Position numbers and translations under genes: made by a program. Under the pieces are notes generated by a model, which searched no databases, was not told the origin of the DNA, and was given only the letters and a program-made list of their open reading frames with translations. A stretch of 21,462 nt of DNA, from contig CAYIYH010000017.1 of NCBI GenBank assembly GCA_964367585.1, forward strand, positions 1 through 21,462, in the 5' to 3' direction. Within the stretch, counting starts at the first letter, position 1; every line of letters starts with the position of its first letter. Positions 8,393 through 15,733 of the stretch are shown here, in pieces. Origin of the DNA: CAYJGJ01 sp964367585 (GTDB taxonomy: Bacteria > Bacillota > Clostridia > Peptostreptococcales > Anaerovoracaceae).

Positions 8393-8491
8393 TCTTATCT
8401 CGCTATCTCCTTTATTTTATATCTATTACTATTTTTTAAGTTTTGTAATAGTGTTGGTGGTATACAACTGTTTTACAAAACCATATTCCTA
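8393..8491. other. ylxR-infB spacer lacking ylxQ
   Basis: This 99-bp spacer sits where Firmicutes usually encode the L7Ae-like protein YlxQ of about 100 codons. It holds no ORF on the operon strand, only the infB Shine-Dalgarno (AAAGGAGA on the minus strand, near 8411-8404). Confidence 0.7.
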
Positions 8492-8770
8492 TCAAACTAT
8501 TTCATGTAGTTCATTCAATAATTTTTGAACCACTTCGTCTATCATAGACTCCGGCAATTGAGTTTTAAAAGATCGCTGATATGCTCTCCTTTTTTTTATA
8601 TTACCTATACATTCAAAATTATTACAAACATAAGCTCCGCGCCCCTTTTCTCTTCCAGTGTAGTCAATCTTTAATTCCATATTATAAAAGGAAATTCTAC
8701 GCATTTCTTTTTGTAGCTTTGAAGTCATGCATGAAACACATCTGCGCATAGGAACTTCTTTTTGCATCAT
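8492..8770 (-). CDS. ylxR: YlxR/RnpM family RNA-binding protein
   Basis: A 92-residue basic protein of the YlxR (DUF448) family, shown in Bacillus to bind and modulate RNase P RNA (RnpM). Diagnostic motifs are MRRCVSC near residue 8 and GRGAYVC at about 43-49, with a KKRRAYQRSFK basic helix after it. GAGGG lies 8 nt before the ATG, which is 15 nt past nusA. The codon just after the chosen start is a second ATG, which could also serve. Confidence 0.92.
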   Translation of the reverse strand: MMQKEVPMRRCVSCMTSKLQKEMRRISFYNMELKIDYTGREKGRGAYVCNNFECIGNIKKRRAYQRSFKTQLPESMIDEVVQKLLNELHEIV

Positions 8771-8785
8771 AAATATACCCTCTAT

Positions 8786-10066
8786 CTATTCAGCTGTATT
8801 ATCATCTACCTGAACTACTAGATTGCCTTCTTTAGTAACTGAATCATCTTCTTGAACTACTGAATCACTCTCTTGTGCTTCCAAGACACTCTCTTCATTT
8901 GTAGTATTATCTAAACTTTGAAGTTCAGCAGGTTTATCTTCTGAAAAGTCCTCAACTTCAGAAGAACTTTTGATATCAATTTTCCACTCAGTCAAATTTG
9001 ATGCTAATCTTGCATTTTCTCCCTTTTTTCCAATTGCGATAGAAAGTTGAGATTCTGGAACAATAACCCTTGCAGACTTTTCCTCGTAAGACAAGAAAAT
9101 ATCTACAACCTTAGATGGGCTAAGTGAATTAACTATTAAAGTAGCAGGATCGTCGCTCCACTCAATAATATCGATTTTCTCGCCCGCAAGTTCTTCGATT
9201 ACTCTTCTTACACGATTCCCACTCGTTCCTATACATGAACCAATGGGGTCAACATTTTCGTCTTTAGACATTACAGCCATCTTTGTTCTCGATCCGGCAG
9301 ATCTGACTACTTTGACAATTTCTACAACACCATCTTCAATCTCGGGAACTTCAAATTGAAATAATCCTTTTACTAATCCGGGATGAGTTCTCGAAACAAA
9401 TATTTTAATGTCACGCTCTCTCTTCTTCCTATCACCTCGCAGCCTAGGGTCTGAATTTTGAGCATCATCACCAATACTTCCATCAAAACCATCATCCGGC
9501 TTGATTACATTAGATATATATACCTTTATCCTGTCCTTAATTCTAATGTTATCTCTTGGAGATTGATCCGCTTTGGACAAAATCCCTTCAGTCCTTCCTA
9601 GATTCAAGAATATTGTTCCATTTTTTTCATCTATTCTTTGAACTTTAGCAGTGACAATTTGTCCTTTTTTATTTACATACTCTTCGAATAGGATCTCTCT
9701 TTCACTTTCTCTAATTCTTTGTATGATAATTTGTTTTGCCCGTTGAACCGCAATCCTTCCAAAATCTTCAGGAGAGACTTGATATTCTACATAGTCTCCT
9801 TCCAAAAACCTTTCATCAATTTCCTGCGCTTCGGAAATATGGATTTGGCATTTATCATCTTCTACTTCATCAACTACTAAGCGTCTCAAGAATATACTTA
9901 TTTCGCCCGTTTCTCTATCTAAGTTGACAATAACATCACTTGTTGCACCATATGTCTTCTTATAAGACGTTTTGAGCGCATCCTCAATAGCCAAAATAGC
10001 ATTTTCTTTCACTATTTTCTTTTGCTCTTCCAAAACATCTAATGCCTCTAATAATTCTCTATTCAT
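8786..10066 (-). CDS. nusA: Transcription termination/antitermination factor NusA
   Basis: The 426-residue factor binds RNA polymerase and nascent RNA to control pausing and termination. The N-terminal polymerase-binding domain spans about 1-125, an S1 domain about 132-225, KH1 includes IGSCIGTSGNRVRRV (275-289), and KH2 includes IAIGKKGENARLA (343-355). SRTHPGLVKGLF (225-236) is the strongly conserved S1/KH1 junction. Two oddities: an extra segment of about 30 residues at 189-218 inside the S1 domain, rich in Asp, Gly and Arg, and an acidic low-complexity tail (about 370-426) with repeated Asp-Ser-Val/Val-Gln patterns. The Shine-Dalgarno AGGAG overlaps the rimP stop codon. Confidence 0.96.
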   Translation of the reverse strand: MNRELLEALDVLEEQKKIVKENAILAIEDALKTSYKKTYGATSDVIVNLDRETGEISIFLRRLVVDEVEDDKCQIHISEAQEIDERFLEGDYVEYQVSPEDFGRIAVQRAKQIIIQRIRESEREILFEEYVNKKGQIVTAKVQRIDEKNGTIFLNLGRTEGILSKADQSPRDNIRIKDRIKVYISNVIKPDDGFDGSIGDDAQNSDPRLRGDRKKRERDIKIFVSRTHPGLVKGLFQFEVPEIEDGVVEIVKVVRSAGSRTKMAVMSKDENVDPIGSCIGTSGNRVRRVIEELAGEKIDIIEWSDDPATLIVNSLSPSKVVDIFLSYEEKSARVIVPESQLSIAIGKKGENARLASNLTEWKIDIKSSSEVEDFSEDKPAELQSLDNTTNEESVLEAQESDSVVQEDDSVTKEGNLVVQVDDNTAE

Positions 10067-10080
10067 CTCTCAAGATTCTC

Positions 10081-10563
10081 CTATAATAAAATTGCTAATC
10101 TCACCAATGCAACTTCATTTTTGCTAAATGTAGTTACTTCATCTTTTTCGTCTTTTACAGTAATTGTGTCTTCATCTCTATCTATCAGTTTGTATTCTTT
10201 TTTCTTTTTACCATCTATATTTTTGTAAAAATGCACCTCAACGTCATGCCCCTTATATCTTTCATAATGTTGCGGATCATATAGTACTCTATCAATTCCG
10301 GGCGATGATACTTCTAGATAGTAGCTCTGTTCTATCGCATCTATTTCATCAAGTTGTGAACTTAGGTATTTACTAACTTTTTCACAATCCTCTATAGAAG
10401 GAGAACCTCCTTTTTCCGGATTTACATCTATATAGACTCGTAAATACCACTCTTTTCCTTCTTTAACATATTCGACATGATATATTTCCAAATTATTGTC
10501 TAGTAAAAATGGCGAAAGAACTTCGACGACCCTATTTTTGATATTCGGTTTTGTTTTTTGCAT
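10081..10563 (-). CDS. rimP: Ribosome maturation factor RimP
   Basis: The protein (160 residues from the chosen start) assists 30S assembly. It has the alpha/beta N-terminal domain with the signature LEVSSPGIDR (residues 83-92) and a C-terminal Sm-like domain. An upstream in-frame ATG at 10581 would add MEIVYI. I chose the ATG at 10563 because GGAG lies 12 nt before it, no ribosome site precedes the upstream ATG, and the candidate promoter would start transcription at about the upstream ATG. First gene of the rimP-nusA-ylxR-infB operon. Confidence 0.92.
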   Translation of the reverse strand: MQKTKPNIKNRVVEVLSPFLLDNNLEIYHVEYVKEGKEWYLRVYIDVNPEKGGSPSIEDCEKVSKYLSSQLDEIDAIEQSYYLEVSSPGIDRVLYDPQHYERYKGHDVEVHFYKNIDGKKKKEYKLIDRDEDTITVKDEKDEVTTFSKNEVALVRLAILL

Positions 10564-10586
10564 AATATATACAATCTCCATATTTC

Positions 10587-10615
10587 ATTATGAAACCAAT
10601 AGATTCACCTATCAA
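10587..10615 (-). promoter_or_regulatory. Candidate sigma-A promoter of the rimP-nusA-infB operon
   Basis: On the minus strand TTGATA (10610-10615) and CATAAT (10587-10592) are spaced by 17 nt, each one base off consensus. It lies between the upstream cluster's terminator and rimP, leaving a short leader that begins near the GGAG ribosome site. Confidence 0.65.
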
Positions 10616-10644
10616 AGCAAATATTTATTACCACGTAACAATAA

Positions 10645-10672
10645 AGAAAAGTGGGTTTTTGCCCACTTTTCT
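10645..10672 (-). terminator. Intrinsic terminator of the surface-protein cluster
   Basis: AGAAAAGTGGG and CCCACTTTTCT form a perfect 11-bp stem with a 6-nt loop. On the minus strand the T-rich 3' arm continues into TTATTGTT, so it would end transcription from the DUF898-like gene just before the rimP promoter. Confidence 0.8.
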
Positions 10673-10717
10673 AATGCTCCATGTAAAATACCATTTTTTC
10701 ATTGCAATGTCAATACA

Positions 10718-11038
10718 TTAATTAACAAATGTTGTATTTTTCACCTTCCATTTCTCAAGCGATATAAAAAGCCAGAAGGAATAGATGCCAAAAGTAATAA
10801 TACATAGCAAAAACCACTTTATCCAATTACCGAAAAGACCAAAAGCAGATCCCGTAAACTTAAGCCTTCGTCCTTCTATCACAGTATGATTTATTTTCCA
10901 CCCATAGACCATGCAAAGTGCCCATGGATAACATATTCCAAGCGTGCATACCGTGATAAGGCCTCCCAACAAATTCCAACCGATCCAACTAAGCAATCCT
11001 CCATCAAAATACGACTTACCTGTTACTGTATCATTCAT
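10718..11038 (-). CDS. Small DUF898-like integral membrane protein
   Basis: A 106-residue hydrophobic protein with two repeated units: a YFDGGLLSWIGW-type segment followed by a Gly-rich hydrophobic span, then FTGSAFGLFGNWIKWFLLCIITFGIYSFW. This layout, with Trp/Gly-rich helices ending in IxYPW and GIYSFW, resembles the DUF898 (YjgN-like) family of unknown function, here in a short two-helix form. AGGAGG lies 8 nt before the ATG. It has its own candidate promoter overlapping the stop codon of the CAP-domain gene, and a terminator 45 nt after its stop. Family assignment is by pattern only; no biochemical role can be inferred. Confidence 0.8.
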   Translation of the reverse strand: MNDTVTGKSYFDGGLLSWIGWNLLGGLITVCTLGICYPWALCMVYGWKINHTVIEGRRLKFTGSAFGLFGNWIKWFLLCIITFGIYSFWLFISLEKWKVKNTTFVN

Positions 11039-11067
11039 AATGAAATCCTCCTCTATTATTATTCTAT

Positions 11068-11096
11068 ATTATAATATTTTTCTTGTATTTTGTCTA
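11068..11096 (-). promoter_or_regulatory. Candidate sigma-A promoter of the DUF898-like gene
   Basis: On the minus strand TAGACA (11091-11096) and TATAAT (11068-11073) are 17 nt apart, 11 of 12 consensus bases. The -35 overlaps the CAP-domain gene's stop codon, so the small membrane protein can be expressed independently of the upstream cluster. Confidence 0.7.
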
Positions 11097-11897
11097 TAGT
11101 TTCGCAAAGTGTTGCACCCAATATATAACACCGTCACTACCTTTAACCACACCGACTCCCGTCGTATTGTATTCGGGGTTAAGTATGCCAGCACGGTGTT
11201 GAGGAGAAGCCATCCATCCCGAAACTACCAGGCTCGGTGTATAATACCCATGGGCGATATTTTCTCCGAATGATTTGACAGCAATCCCTAGTGCAGTATT
11301 AGGGCCTTGTCCGTTAGGTCTTGTATGAGAGTATACCGTCTCCAATTCCTTAGCCCGAATCATAGCACTGTTGTTAAGTGAATTATTTACAACAAGTTCG
11401 GACAATCCATTGTTTATTCGACCTTCGTTTATAAGAGCGATTACTTGTGAAACTTGCTCACTCATTACCACTTGTTCCACAGGTGGTGGATTATGTGGTA
11501 ATGAATCCTCTTCAGGTGTTACTATTTCCTGAGAGTTCTCTTTTTCAACGATATTCTTCCCTGAATCACCTATACTTATACCATCGTCCGATTCTCTTTC
11601 CTTTATATTTCCATCATCATTTTCTCCATCGTATTTTTCTTCTTTTTGGAGAGATTCTGATTTACTATCTATCTCTTCTTTTCTATGTTTAATTTCATCC
11701 CTATTATCTAGATAGTCTTCTTTCTCACTACTAGTCGAAATATTGTTTTCTGATATTTTAATATCTTTTTCACTATATTTTATGTCACTATACTTTGTAG
11801 TTTTTATTAAATAAAAAACTGTCACTACACATAATATTATCAAACAACAAACAATACCAATTATTTTTTGTTTTTTATTACAATTCTTTTTCTTCAT
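11094..11897 (-). CDS. Membrane-anchored CAP/SCP-domain protein
   Basis: From the chosen start the protein has 267 residues. A basic N-terminus (MKKKNCNKKQK) is followed by one membrane span (about 12-31). A disordered Glu/Ser/Asp/Lys-rich stalk (35-145) follows, then a C-terminal CAP (cysteine-rich secretory protein/YkwD-like) domain (148-267). CAP motifs visible are YSHTRPNG (His191), FGENIA (210-215), SPQHRAGILNP with HR at 234-235, and YWVQHF (259-264). Bacterial CAP proteins are extracellular; their molecular activity is poorly defined. AAGGAAGG places the start at the second ATG of ATGAGCATG; upstream in-frame ATGs at 11903 and 11945 are possible but less well placed. It follows the 342-residue exported protein by 34 nt. 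Confidence 0.88.
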   Translation of the reverse strand: MKKKNCNKKQKIIGIVCCLIILCVVTVFYLIKTTKYSDIKYSEKDIKISENNISTSSEKEDYLDNRDEIKHRKEEIDSKSESLQKEEKYDGENDDGNIKERESDDGISIGDSGKNIVEKENSQEIVTPEEDSLPHNPPPVEQVVMSEQVSQVIALINEGRINNGLSELVVNNSLNNSAMIRAKELETVYSHTRPNGQGPNTALGIAVKSFGENIAHGYYTPSLVVSGWMASPQHRAGILNPEYNTTGVGVVKGSDGVIYWVQHFAKL

Positions 11898-11931
11898 GCT
11901 CATCCTTCCTTCAAAACAGTAATCTCTAATC

Positions 11932-12960
11932 CTAAAAGTATTCATTTATCGTATTATTTGTAGCTACCCTTAAACGGATTTTTCTTTTGCGTTTTTTAAA
12001 TAATACTAGCAAAGCTGCAATTAAAATCAAGATTAAGGCACCAAAAAAAGTAAAGGTACGAACCGTTGGAGTTGCTACTAGCGGTATAATATTATCCCAA
12101 ATTGGCATAGGACGTTCTCGATATTCAACAATCGCTGCTACTTCATATGTATTGTATCCCTCGTTGGTATATATTGCATTTCCAGTGAAAAACTCTTCGC
12201 TATAGTACGCCGTGAAAAGGTTCTTCTTCCTCACCCCATAAAAATTTGCATATCGAACATCTTCACCATCTTTAGTAACATAGTCACTAGTCCATTCGCC
12301 ACTCTGAATTAAGTAGTTTTCATCTAAACCTAAATACAAATTCAGAATATTTTCATAGCCCTCGCAATTGGGACTTATTTCATTTTTTAACCATTTTACT
12401 CCGTTATCCATAACATAGTAGTCTGTGCTTTTGTTTCCATAAAAAATCCCCTCGATGATAAATGGTTCTATATAATCTGTTTTTTCGATTGTTACCTCTT
12501 GTAATGGCAGCACATACCCGTCTTCCGTAGTTATCTTTTCCAAAAATTCTGGTGCTTCGTCTGTAGTTTCTTGAAAATTACGTGTGATCAGCACACTATC
12601 CCACTTTACTTCTTGCAATGTCAAAGTTATCTCTTCACCATTTTCATCATTCACTACGATACTTTCATCTATCTCTTTATTTATAAGATTTTCATATTGA
12701 ATTTCTCGAATTATGACACCGTCATCTATCACTTCATAAGTTATATCACTAGCCTCATATTTTTTCCCACCGACTTCCAGTTCTGTATTTTCTCCATACA
12801 GAAAATCTGTATTTTCCGCTTCAAAAACATACTCTCTTATTATTGTATCATTTTCATTCGCAAAAATTTCTATAGAAAAAATAAAAGAAGAAATGAAAGT
12901 TATAAAAAGCATTAACAAAAATGCAATCATTCTATTTTTTTTACTTACAATATTTAACAT
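11932..12960 (-). CDS. Exported protein with C-terminal membrane anchor, unrecognised
   Basis: The 342-residue protein begins with a signal peptide (basic start, hydrophobic 11-30, small residues near Ala34-Asn). A long acidic extracellular part rich in Glu, Asp, Thr and Tyr follows, then a hydrophobic span (about 303-322) and a basic stop-transfer KKRKRKIRLR. The tail of about 10 residues after it is NTINEYF-like. It has no LPXTG-type motif and I recognise no domain. The layout (type I membrane protein, beta-rich, acidic exterior) and the position between a thioester adhesin and a CAP protein suggest a surface role, perhaps as a partner of one of them. The Shine-Dalgarno is weak (GGTAGAG about 11 nt upstream). 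Confidence 0.82.
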   Translation of the reverse strand: MLNIVSKKNRMIAFLLMLFITFISSFIFSIEIFANENDTIIREYVFEAENTDFLYGENTELEVGGKKYEASDITYEVIDDGVIIREIQYENLINKEIDESIVVNDENGEEITLTLQEVKWDSVLITRNFQETTDEAPEFLEKITTEDGYVLPLQEVTIEKTDYIEPFIIEGIFYGNKSTDYYVMDNGVKWLKNEISPNCEGYENILNLYLGLDENYLIQSGEWTSDYVTKDGEDVRYANFYGVRKKNLFTAYYSEEFFTGNAIYTNEGYNTYEVAAIVEYRERPMPIWDNIIPLVATPTVRTFTFFGALILILIAALLVLFKKRKRKIRLRVATNNTINEYF

Positions 12961-13032
12961 AATATTTTTACTCTACCTTTCAATAAACATACCCTTTTCC
13001 ACAATGGTAATGTGCTCATTTAAACATATAAG

Positions 13033-14622
13033 CTATACCTTTATACGGACACGAAGTATAATAATAAACCCAACACATAAAAGTGACGCGGCGATAAGAC
13101 TTGGATATATTTTTACAAAGCCGATATCACCTGTATTGGGGTAAATGATATCAGCATCATCAAAATCAATACCATAATGCCCTACGTTCATAGAAAAATC
13201 TGCCCTTCCAACGTATTGAATATTCTCTATTTCACAAATAATTTCCGAATTATCATCTTCTCCTGTCAAAGTAATCGTATCGACGAGCGAATTTTTCGGG
13301 AGAACATACTTATTGAACGGCGCTGTAACCAACTTGCTTTCTTTTTGTTCATCGGGCAAGTTGTCGAAGTAATCAATGAGTAATTCTTCAAAGAGACTAC
13401 TAGTGATGAGAATTTCGTTTTTGAACGCATCACCTCCAATTTGTTTATACACCCCTTCATTGAGTTCTTTCATTAATTTAATTTCCGATTCCTCGTCTTC
13501 CAGCAAATTATTTTCTCGCATTATATCAACGATTTCTCCAATATTTTTAGGAGTTAATGTATAAACGGTTTCCATATCCATGTACTCTAACTCATGTATT
13601 TCATACTTACCATAGTGTAAGTCCCTAGACAGTGCTTCACCCTTTTCATCGGTTATCAATTCTTCGACAATTTCTCCCTTAGATAATAGCTTTTCTCCGG
13701 TAATTGTAAAAACATCTTCCGCAGACACGATATGAAACTTTATATATGGAATAAGTTCTTCTTTTGAAATGAAATCCTCCGTATAAATACCTGTCTTTAC
13801 TATTTTTATTCTTGTTTCTTTTTTCTGTATATTCAAACTTGCGAGCAAGGTATCATTATGCCAAAGTGGCGATACGACTTGAAATCTACCCCCGTCTTGT
13901 ACTGCAAGAAAGTTTGTTCTACTTGCAATAGTAAATGGTTTATTAAGTAAAATTTTTATATTTTCGCCGCTGTAATCATGTGGAATATTTATCATTAAAT
14001 TATTACTTTCTTTTTTTACATCTAACCCCGAATTATTTACTATCACAAGTGAACTAAGTACTCCGTTTGTTTCAGCAATATTGATGCTCTCCCCTTGTGC
14101 TACGCCCAACACCATACCGTCAAATGATGCACCTGTCAAATAATTATTTACTTTGCCTATAATATTGCTTTTCCAGCTGGAAATGTAATTTGTCGAATAC
14201 CCTGCGGTGGTATTAGAAGTAGAATATGGATATTTTCCCAATCCACTTCTCGCCAATTCATCCCAGATTAATAACTGTGTCATTGCATATGCATGCAGTG
14301 ACGGATTTTGTCTATATCCGAAGTAGACTATGAGGGATAATCTTCGTTTCAGGTTATTATCTACAACTCCAACATCTTCCCAACTTGCTATATGACCAGA
14401 ATTATTCAATAAAATTTCCTCGTCGATTTCTAGACAAAATGCTGGTTCTCCATTTATTTCCAAATACGATAAACCGGCATTTTTAGATCCTCCATTCGTC
14501 CACCCCAAGTTTCTCAACAAAGAAGTATCGGCAGTAATTCTATATGAAGAAGCTCCTACGGATACAGTTATTGTGGACACAAAAAGCACAAAGATAATAA
14601 AACATAATAGTATTTTTTTCAT
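13033..14622 (-). CDS. Thioester-domain (TED) surface protein with SpaA-like domain and YPNTG tail
   Basis: From the ATG at 14622 the protein has 529 residues; GAGAGG lies 9 nt upstream. A longer frame from 14718 reads through the palindromic repeat and is rejected. Signal peptide is at 1-24 (cut near VGA-SS). A TED-type domain (about 30-170) has the Cys63 motif EPAFCLEI and the TQLLIW motif with Gln116. In known TEDs these form an internal Cys-Gln thioester that bonds covalently to host amines. A beta-rich SpaA/Cna_B-like domain (about 268-360) has RIKIVKTG and GKYEIHELE edge strands. A charged helical region (360-430), then IYPNTGD (493-499), a membrane span (503-522) and basic end RVRIKV form a sorting-signal-like tail. 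First gene of the surface cluster. Confidence 0.87.
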   Translation of the reverse strand: MKKILLCFIIFVLFVSTITVSVGASSYRITADTSLLRNLGWTNGGSKNAGLSYLEINGEPAFCLEIDEEILLNNSGHIASWEDVGVVDNNLKRRLSLIVYFGYRQNPSLHAYAMTQLLIWDELARSGLGKYPYSTSNTTAGYSTNYISSWKSNIIGKVNNYLTGASFDGMVLGVAQGESINIAETNGVLSSLVIVNNSGLDVKKESNNLMINIPHDYSGENIKILLNKPFTIASRTNFLAVQDGGRFQVVSPLWHNDTLLASLNIQKKETRIKIVKTGIYTEDFISKEELIPYIKFHIVSAEDVFTITGEKLLSKGEIVEELITDEKGEALSRDLHYGKYEIHELEYMDMETVYTLTPKNIGEIVDIMRENNLLEDEESEIKLMKELNEGVYKQIGGDAFKNEILITSSLFEELLIDYFDNLPDEQKESKLVTAPFNKYVLPKNSLVDTITLTGEDDNSEIICEIENIQYVGRADFSMNVGHYGIDFDDADIIYPNTGDIGFVKIYPSLIAASLLCVGFIIILRVRIKV

Positions 14623-14684
14623 AATTACAACCTCTCTCAAAACTACATTCGTACTAATCCAATTTTCCCGAAAATCACATGGCA

Positions 14685-14749
14685 AATATGCAATAAATCT
14701 TCGGCACGGACTTATCATGCAAGCATGTAAGCTCCTTTGCTTCGATTAT
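14685..14749 (-). repeat. Palindromic repeat element, copy A
   Basis: A 65-bp copy of the element also found at 15730-15979, in opposite orientation. It differs at one base in the left arm (GAAGC for GAGGC) and by a small indel in the right arm (GATTTATTGC for GATTATATTGC). The core arms CTTACATGC-TT-GCATG(A)TAAG are unchanged. It lies in the likely 5' leader of the thioester-protein gene and is read in sense by that transcript. Confidence 0.93.
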
Positions 14750-14812
14750 AATACAAACTAATTTTTATTTAATTCTTTTTGAAAAAGTTGCCCTTTTATC
14801 ATCAATTTTTGC

Positions 14813-14846
14813 ATTATACTTGTAATTCACATTCGCTCATAATTGA
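14813..14846 (-). promoter_or_regulatory. Possible promoter for the surface-protein cluster
   Basis: A TATAAT hexamer on the minus strand (14813-14818) is the best -10 candidate upstream of the thioester-protein gene. The region 17-19 nt upstream has only a poor -35 (TTATGA/TATGAG). If used, the leader would be about 185 nt and carry repeat copy A. Confidence 0.3.
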
Positions 14847-14959
14847 ATTGTTATAGGTCATAAATGAAAATATTCCTATTAGAGTATATTCTCATAAGAA
14901 TTAGGTAGTGTTCGAATTAAAAAGAACACGCCTCGCAGGATTTTTGATTACTGAAGTAT

Positions 14960-14988
14960 TTGACATATTACTTTTTGGGGTATATAAT
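14960..14988 (+). promoter_or_regulatory. Consensus sigma-A promoter of the DUF4870-like gene
   Basis: TTGACA (14960-14965), 17 nt, TATAAT (14983-14988): a perfect consensus match. Transcription would start near 14995, leaving a structured leader of about 125 nt before the ATG at 15122. A promoter of this strength on a small membrane-protein gene suggests high basal expression or repression by another factor. Confidence 0.9.
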
Positions 14989-14996
14989 TTAATTAG

Positions 14997-15066
14997 AACA
15001 CGGCACGCATCAATCGTACTGGTCGATGATGCGTAGACCCTGTTATGATTATTAAAAAATTATAAC
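14997..15066 (+). promoter_or_regulatory. Structured 5' leader with two hairpins
   Basis: Hairpin 1 has ACGCATCA paired with TGATGCGT (15005-15012/15027-15034), extended inside by TCG/CGA. Outside, AACAcGG pairs with CCcTGTT (14997-15003/15039-15045), so it starts almost at the predicted transcript 5' end. Hairpin 2 pairs GTTATGAT with ATTATAAC (15042-15049/15059-15066, one G-U), overlapping the outer base of hairpin 1. The outer stem of hairpin 1 and hairpin 2 therefore compete for 15042-15045. No U-run follows, so it is not a terminator. I recognise no known riboswitch class. Confidence 0.6.
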
Positions 15067-15121
15067 TGAAAGAGATTAACTAAAATTATTTGTACTTATA
15101 CCACATTTATAGGAGGAAAAA

Positions 15122-15733
15122 ATGGACGAAAACACCATGAACCAACAAACTCAACAAGACACAACTACATCTACAGATAGCACGTTTGAATCTGCGGAGG
15201 CAATTCCAAACATGCAAGACGCTCAGTATAATCCGAACATGCAAGGTGCTCAGTATAGTCCGAACATGCAAGGTGCTCAATTTGATCCAAACATGCAAGG
15301 TACTCAGTATAATCCGAACATGCAAGGTGCTCAATACAATTCTAATACGCAAGGGAGTCAATATAATTACCAACAATATAAACCAATACCTGAATACGAT
15401 CACACTAACAAGTACGAAGCAGAAGATATTTCTCAAAACAAATCAATAGCTATGCTCTGCTACTTATTAGGGCCTCTAGGAATAATAATGGCAGCATTAC
15501 TATCTCAAAAATCTGAATTTGCTATGTTCCACGTTAGACAAGCAACTAGATTCTTAGTACTTGATATGTTATGCACAACAATATCTCTCTTATTATTCTG
15601 GACATTCATAGTTCCTTTCTTGCTTGGACTATTGGCGGTTGTGCTGTTTATAGTAAAAATAATTACAGTGGTTCAAATTGCTCAAGGAAAAGCTGTTATT
15701 CCTTTCATCTTGAGAAGTATCAAATTCTTATAA
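15122..15733 (+). CDS. DUF4870-like membrane protein with N-terminal 9-residue repeats
   Basis: A 203-residue protein with AGGAGG 5 nt before the ATG. Residues 1-28 are Gln/Thr-rich; 29-82 are six tandem 9-residue units of consensus PNMQGAQYN; 83-105 is a polar linker. The C-terminal part (about 106-203) has membrane spans around 108-126 and 140-185. The motif AMLCYLLGPLGI...FAMFHVRQATRF matches the DUF4870/Tic20-like pattern (short hairpin membrane domain with an FHxxQA-type motif), family function unknown. The Asn/Gln/Tyr/Pro/Met-rich repeats are disordered and probably cytoplasmic. The stop codon TAA is itself the left end of repeat copy B. It stands alone, with its own strong promoter. 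Confidence 0.88.
   Translation: MDENTMNQQTQQDTTTSTDSTFESAEAIPNMQDAQYNPNMQGAQYSPNMQGAQFDPNMQGTQYNPNMQGAQYNSNTQGSQYNYQQYKPIPEYDHTNKYEAEDISQNKSIAMLCYLLGPLGIIMAALLSQKSEFAMFHVRQATRFLVLDMLCTTISLLLFWTFIVPFLLGLLAVVLFIVKIITVVQIAQGKAVIPFILRSIKFL
15206..15367 (+). repeat. Six tandem 27-bp coding repeats
   Basis: The repeats encode PNMQDAQYN, PNMQGAQYS, PNMQGAQFD, PNMQGTQYN, PNMQGAQYN and SNTQGSQYN. The middle four copies share runs of identical DNA around AACATGCAAGGTGCTCA, indicating recent expansion; the first and last are diverged, as is usual at the edges of a slipping array. Confidence 0.93.

Larger units (their letters stand above)
14750..15121. other. Divergent intergenic region between the surface cluster and the DUF4870-like gene
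   Basis: This non-coding stretch holds the possible minus-strand promoter, a GTGTTC-N10-GAACAC inverted repeat at 14908-14929, a further GAACAC at 14996-15001, the strong plus-strand promoter and two leader hairpins. I find no small coding sequence with a ribosome site in it. Confidence 0.7.

Noticed and set aside
14623..14718. N-terminal extension of the thioester protein starting at 14718
   Set aside because: The extra 32 codons run through repeat copy A and precede a proper signal peptide; the ATG at 14622 has GAGAGG 9 nt upstream.
15107..15449. Frames on either strand over the DUF4870-like repeat
   Set aside because: They are shadows of the 27-bp coding repeats; only the frame at 15122 has a ribosome site and a matching membrane domain.
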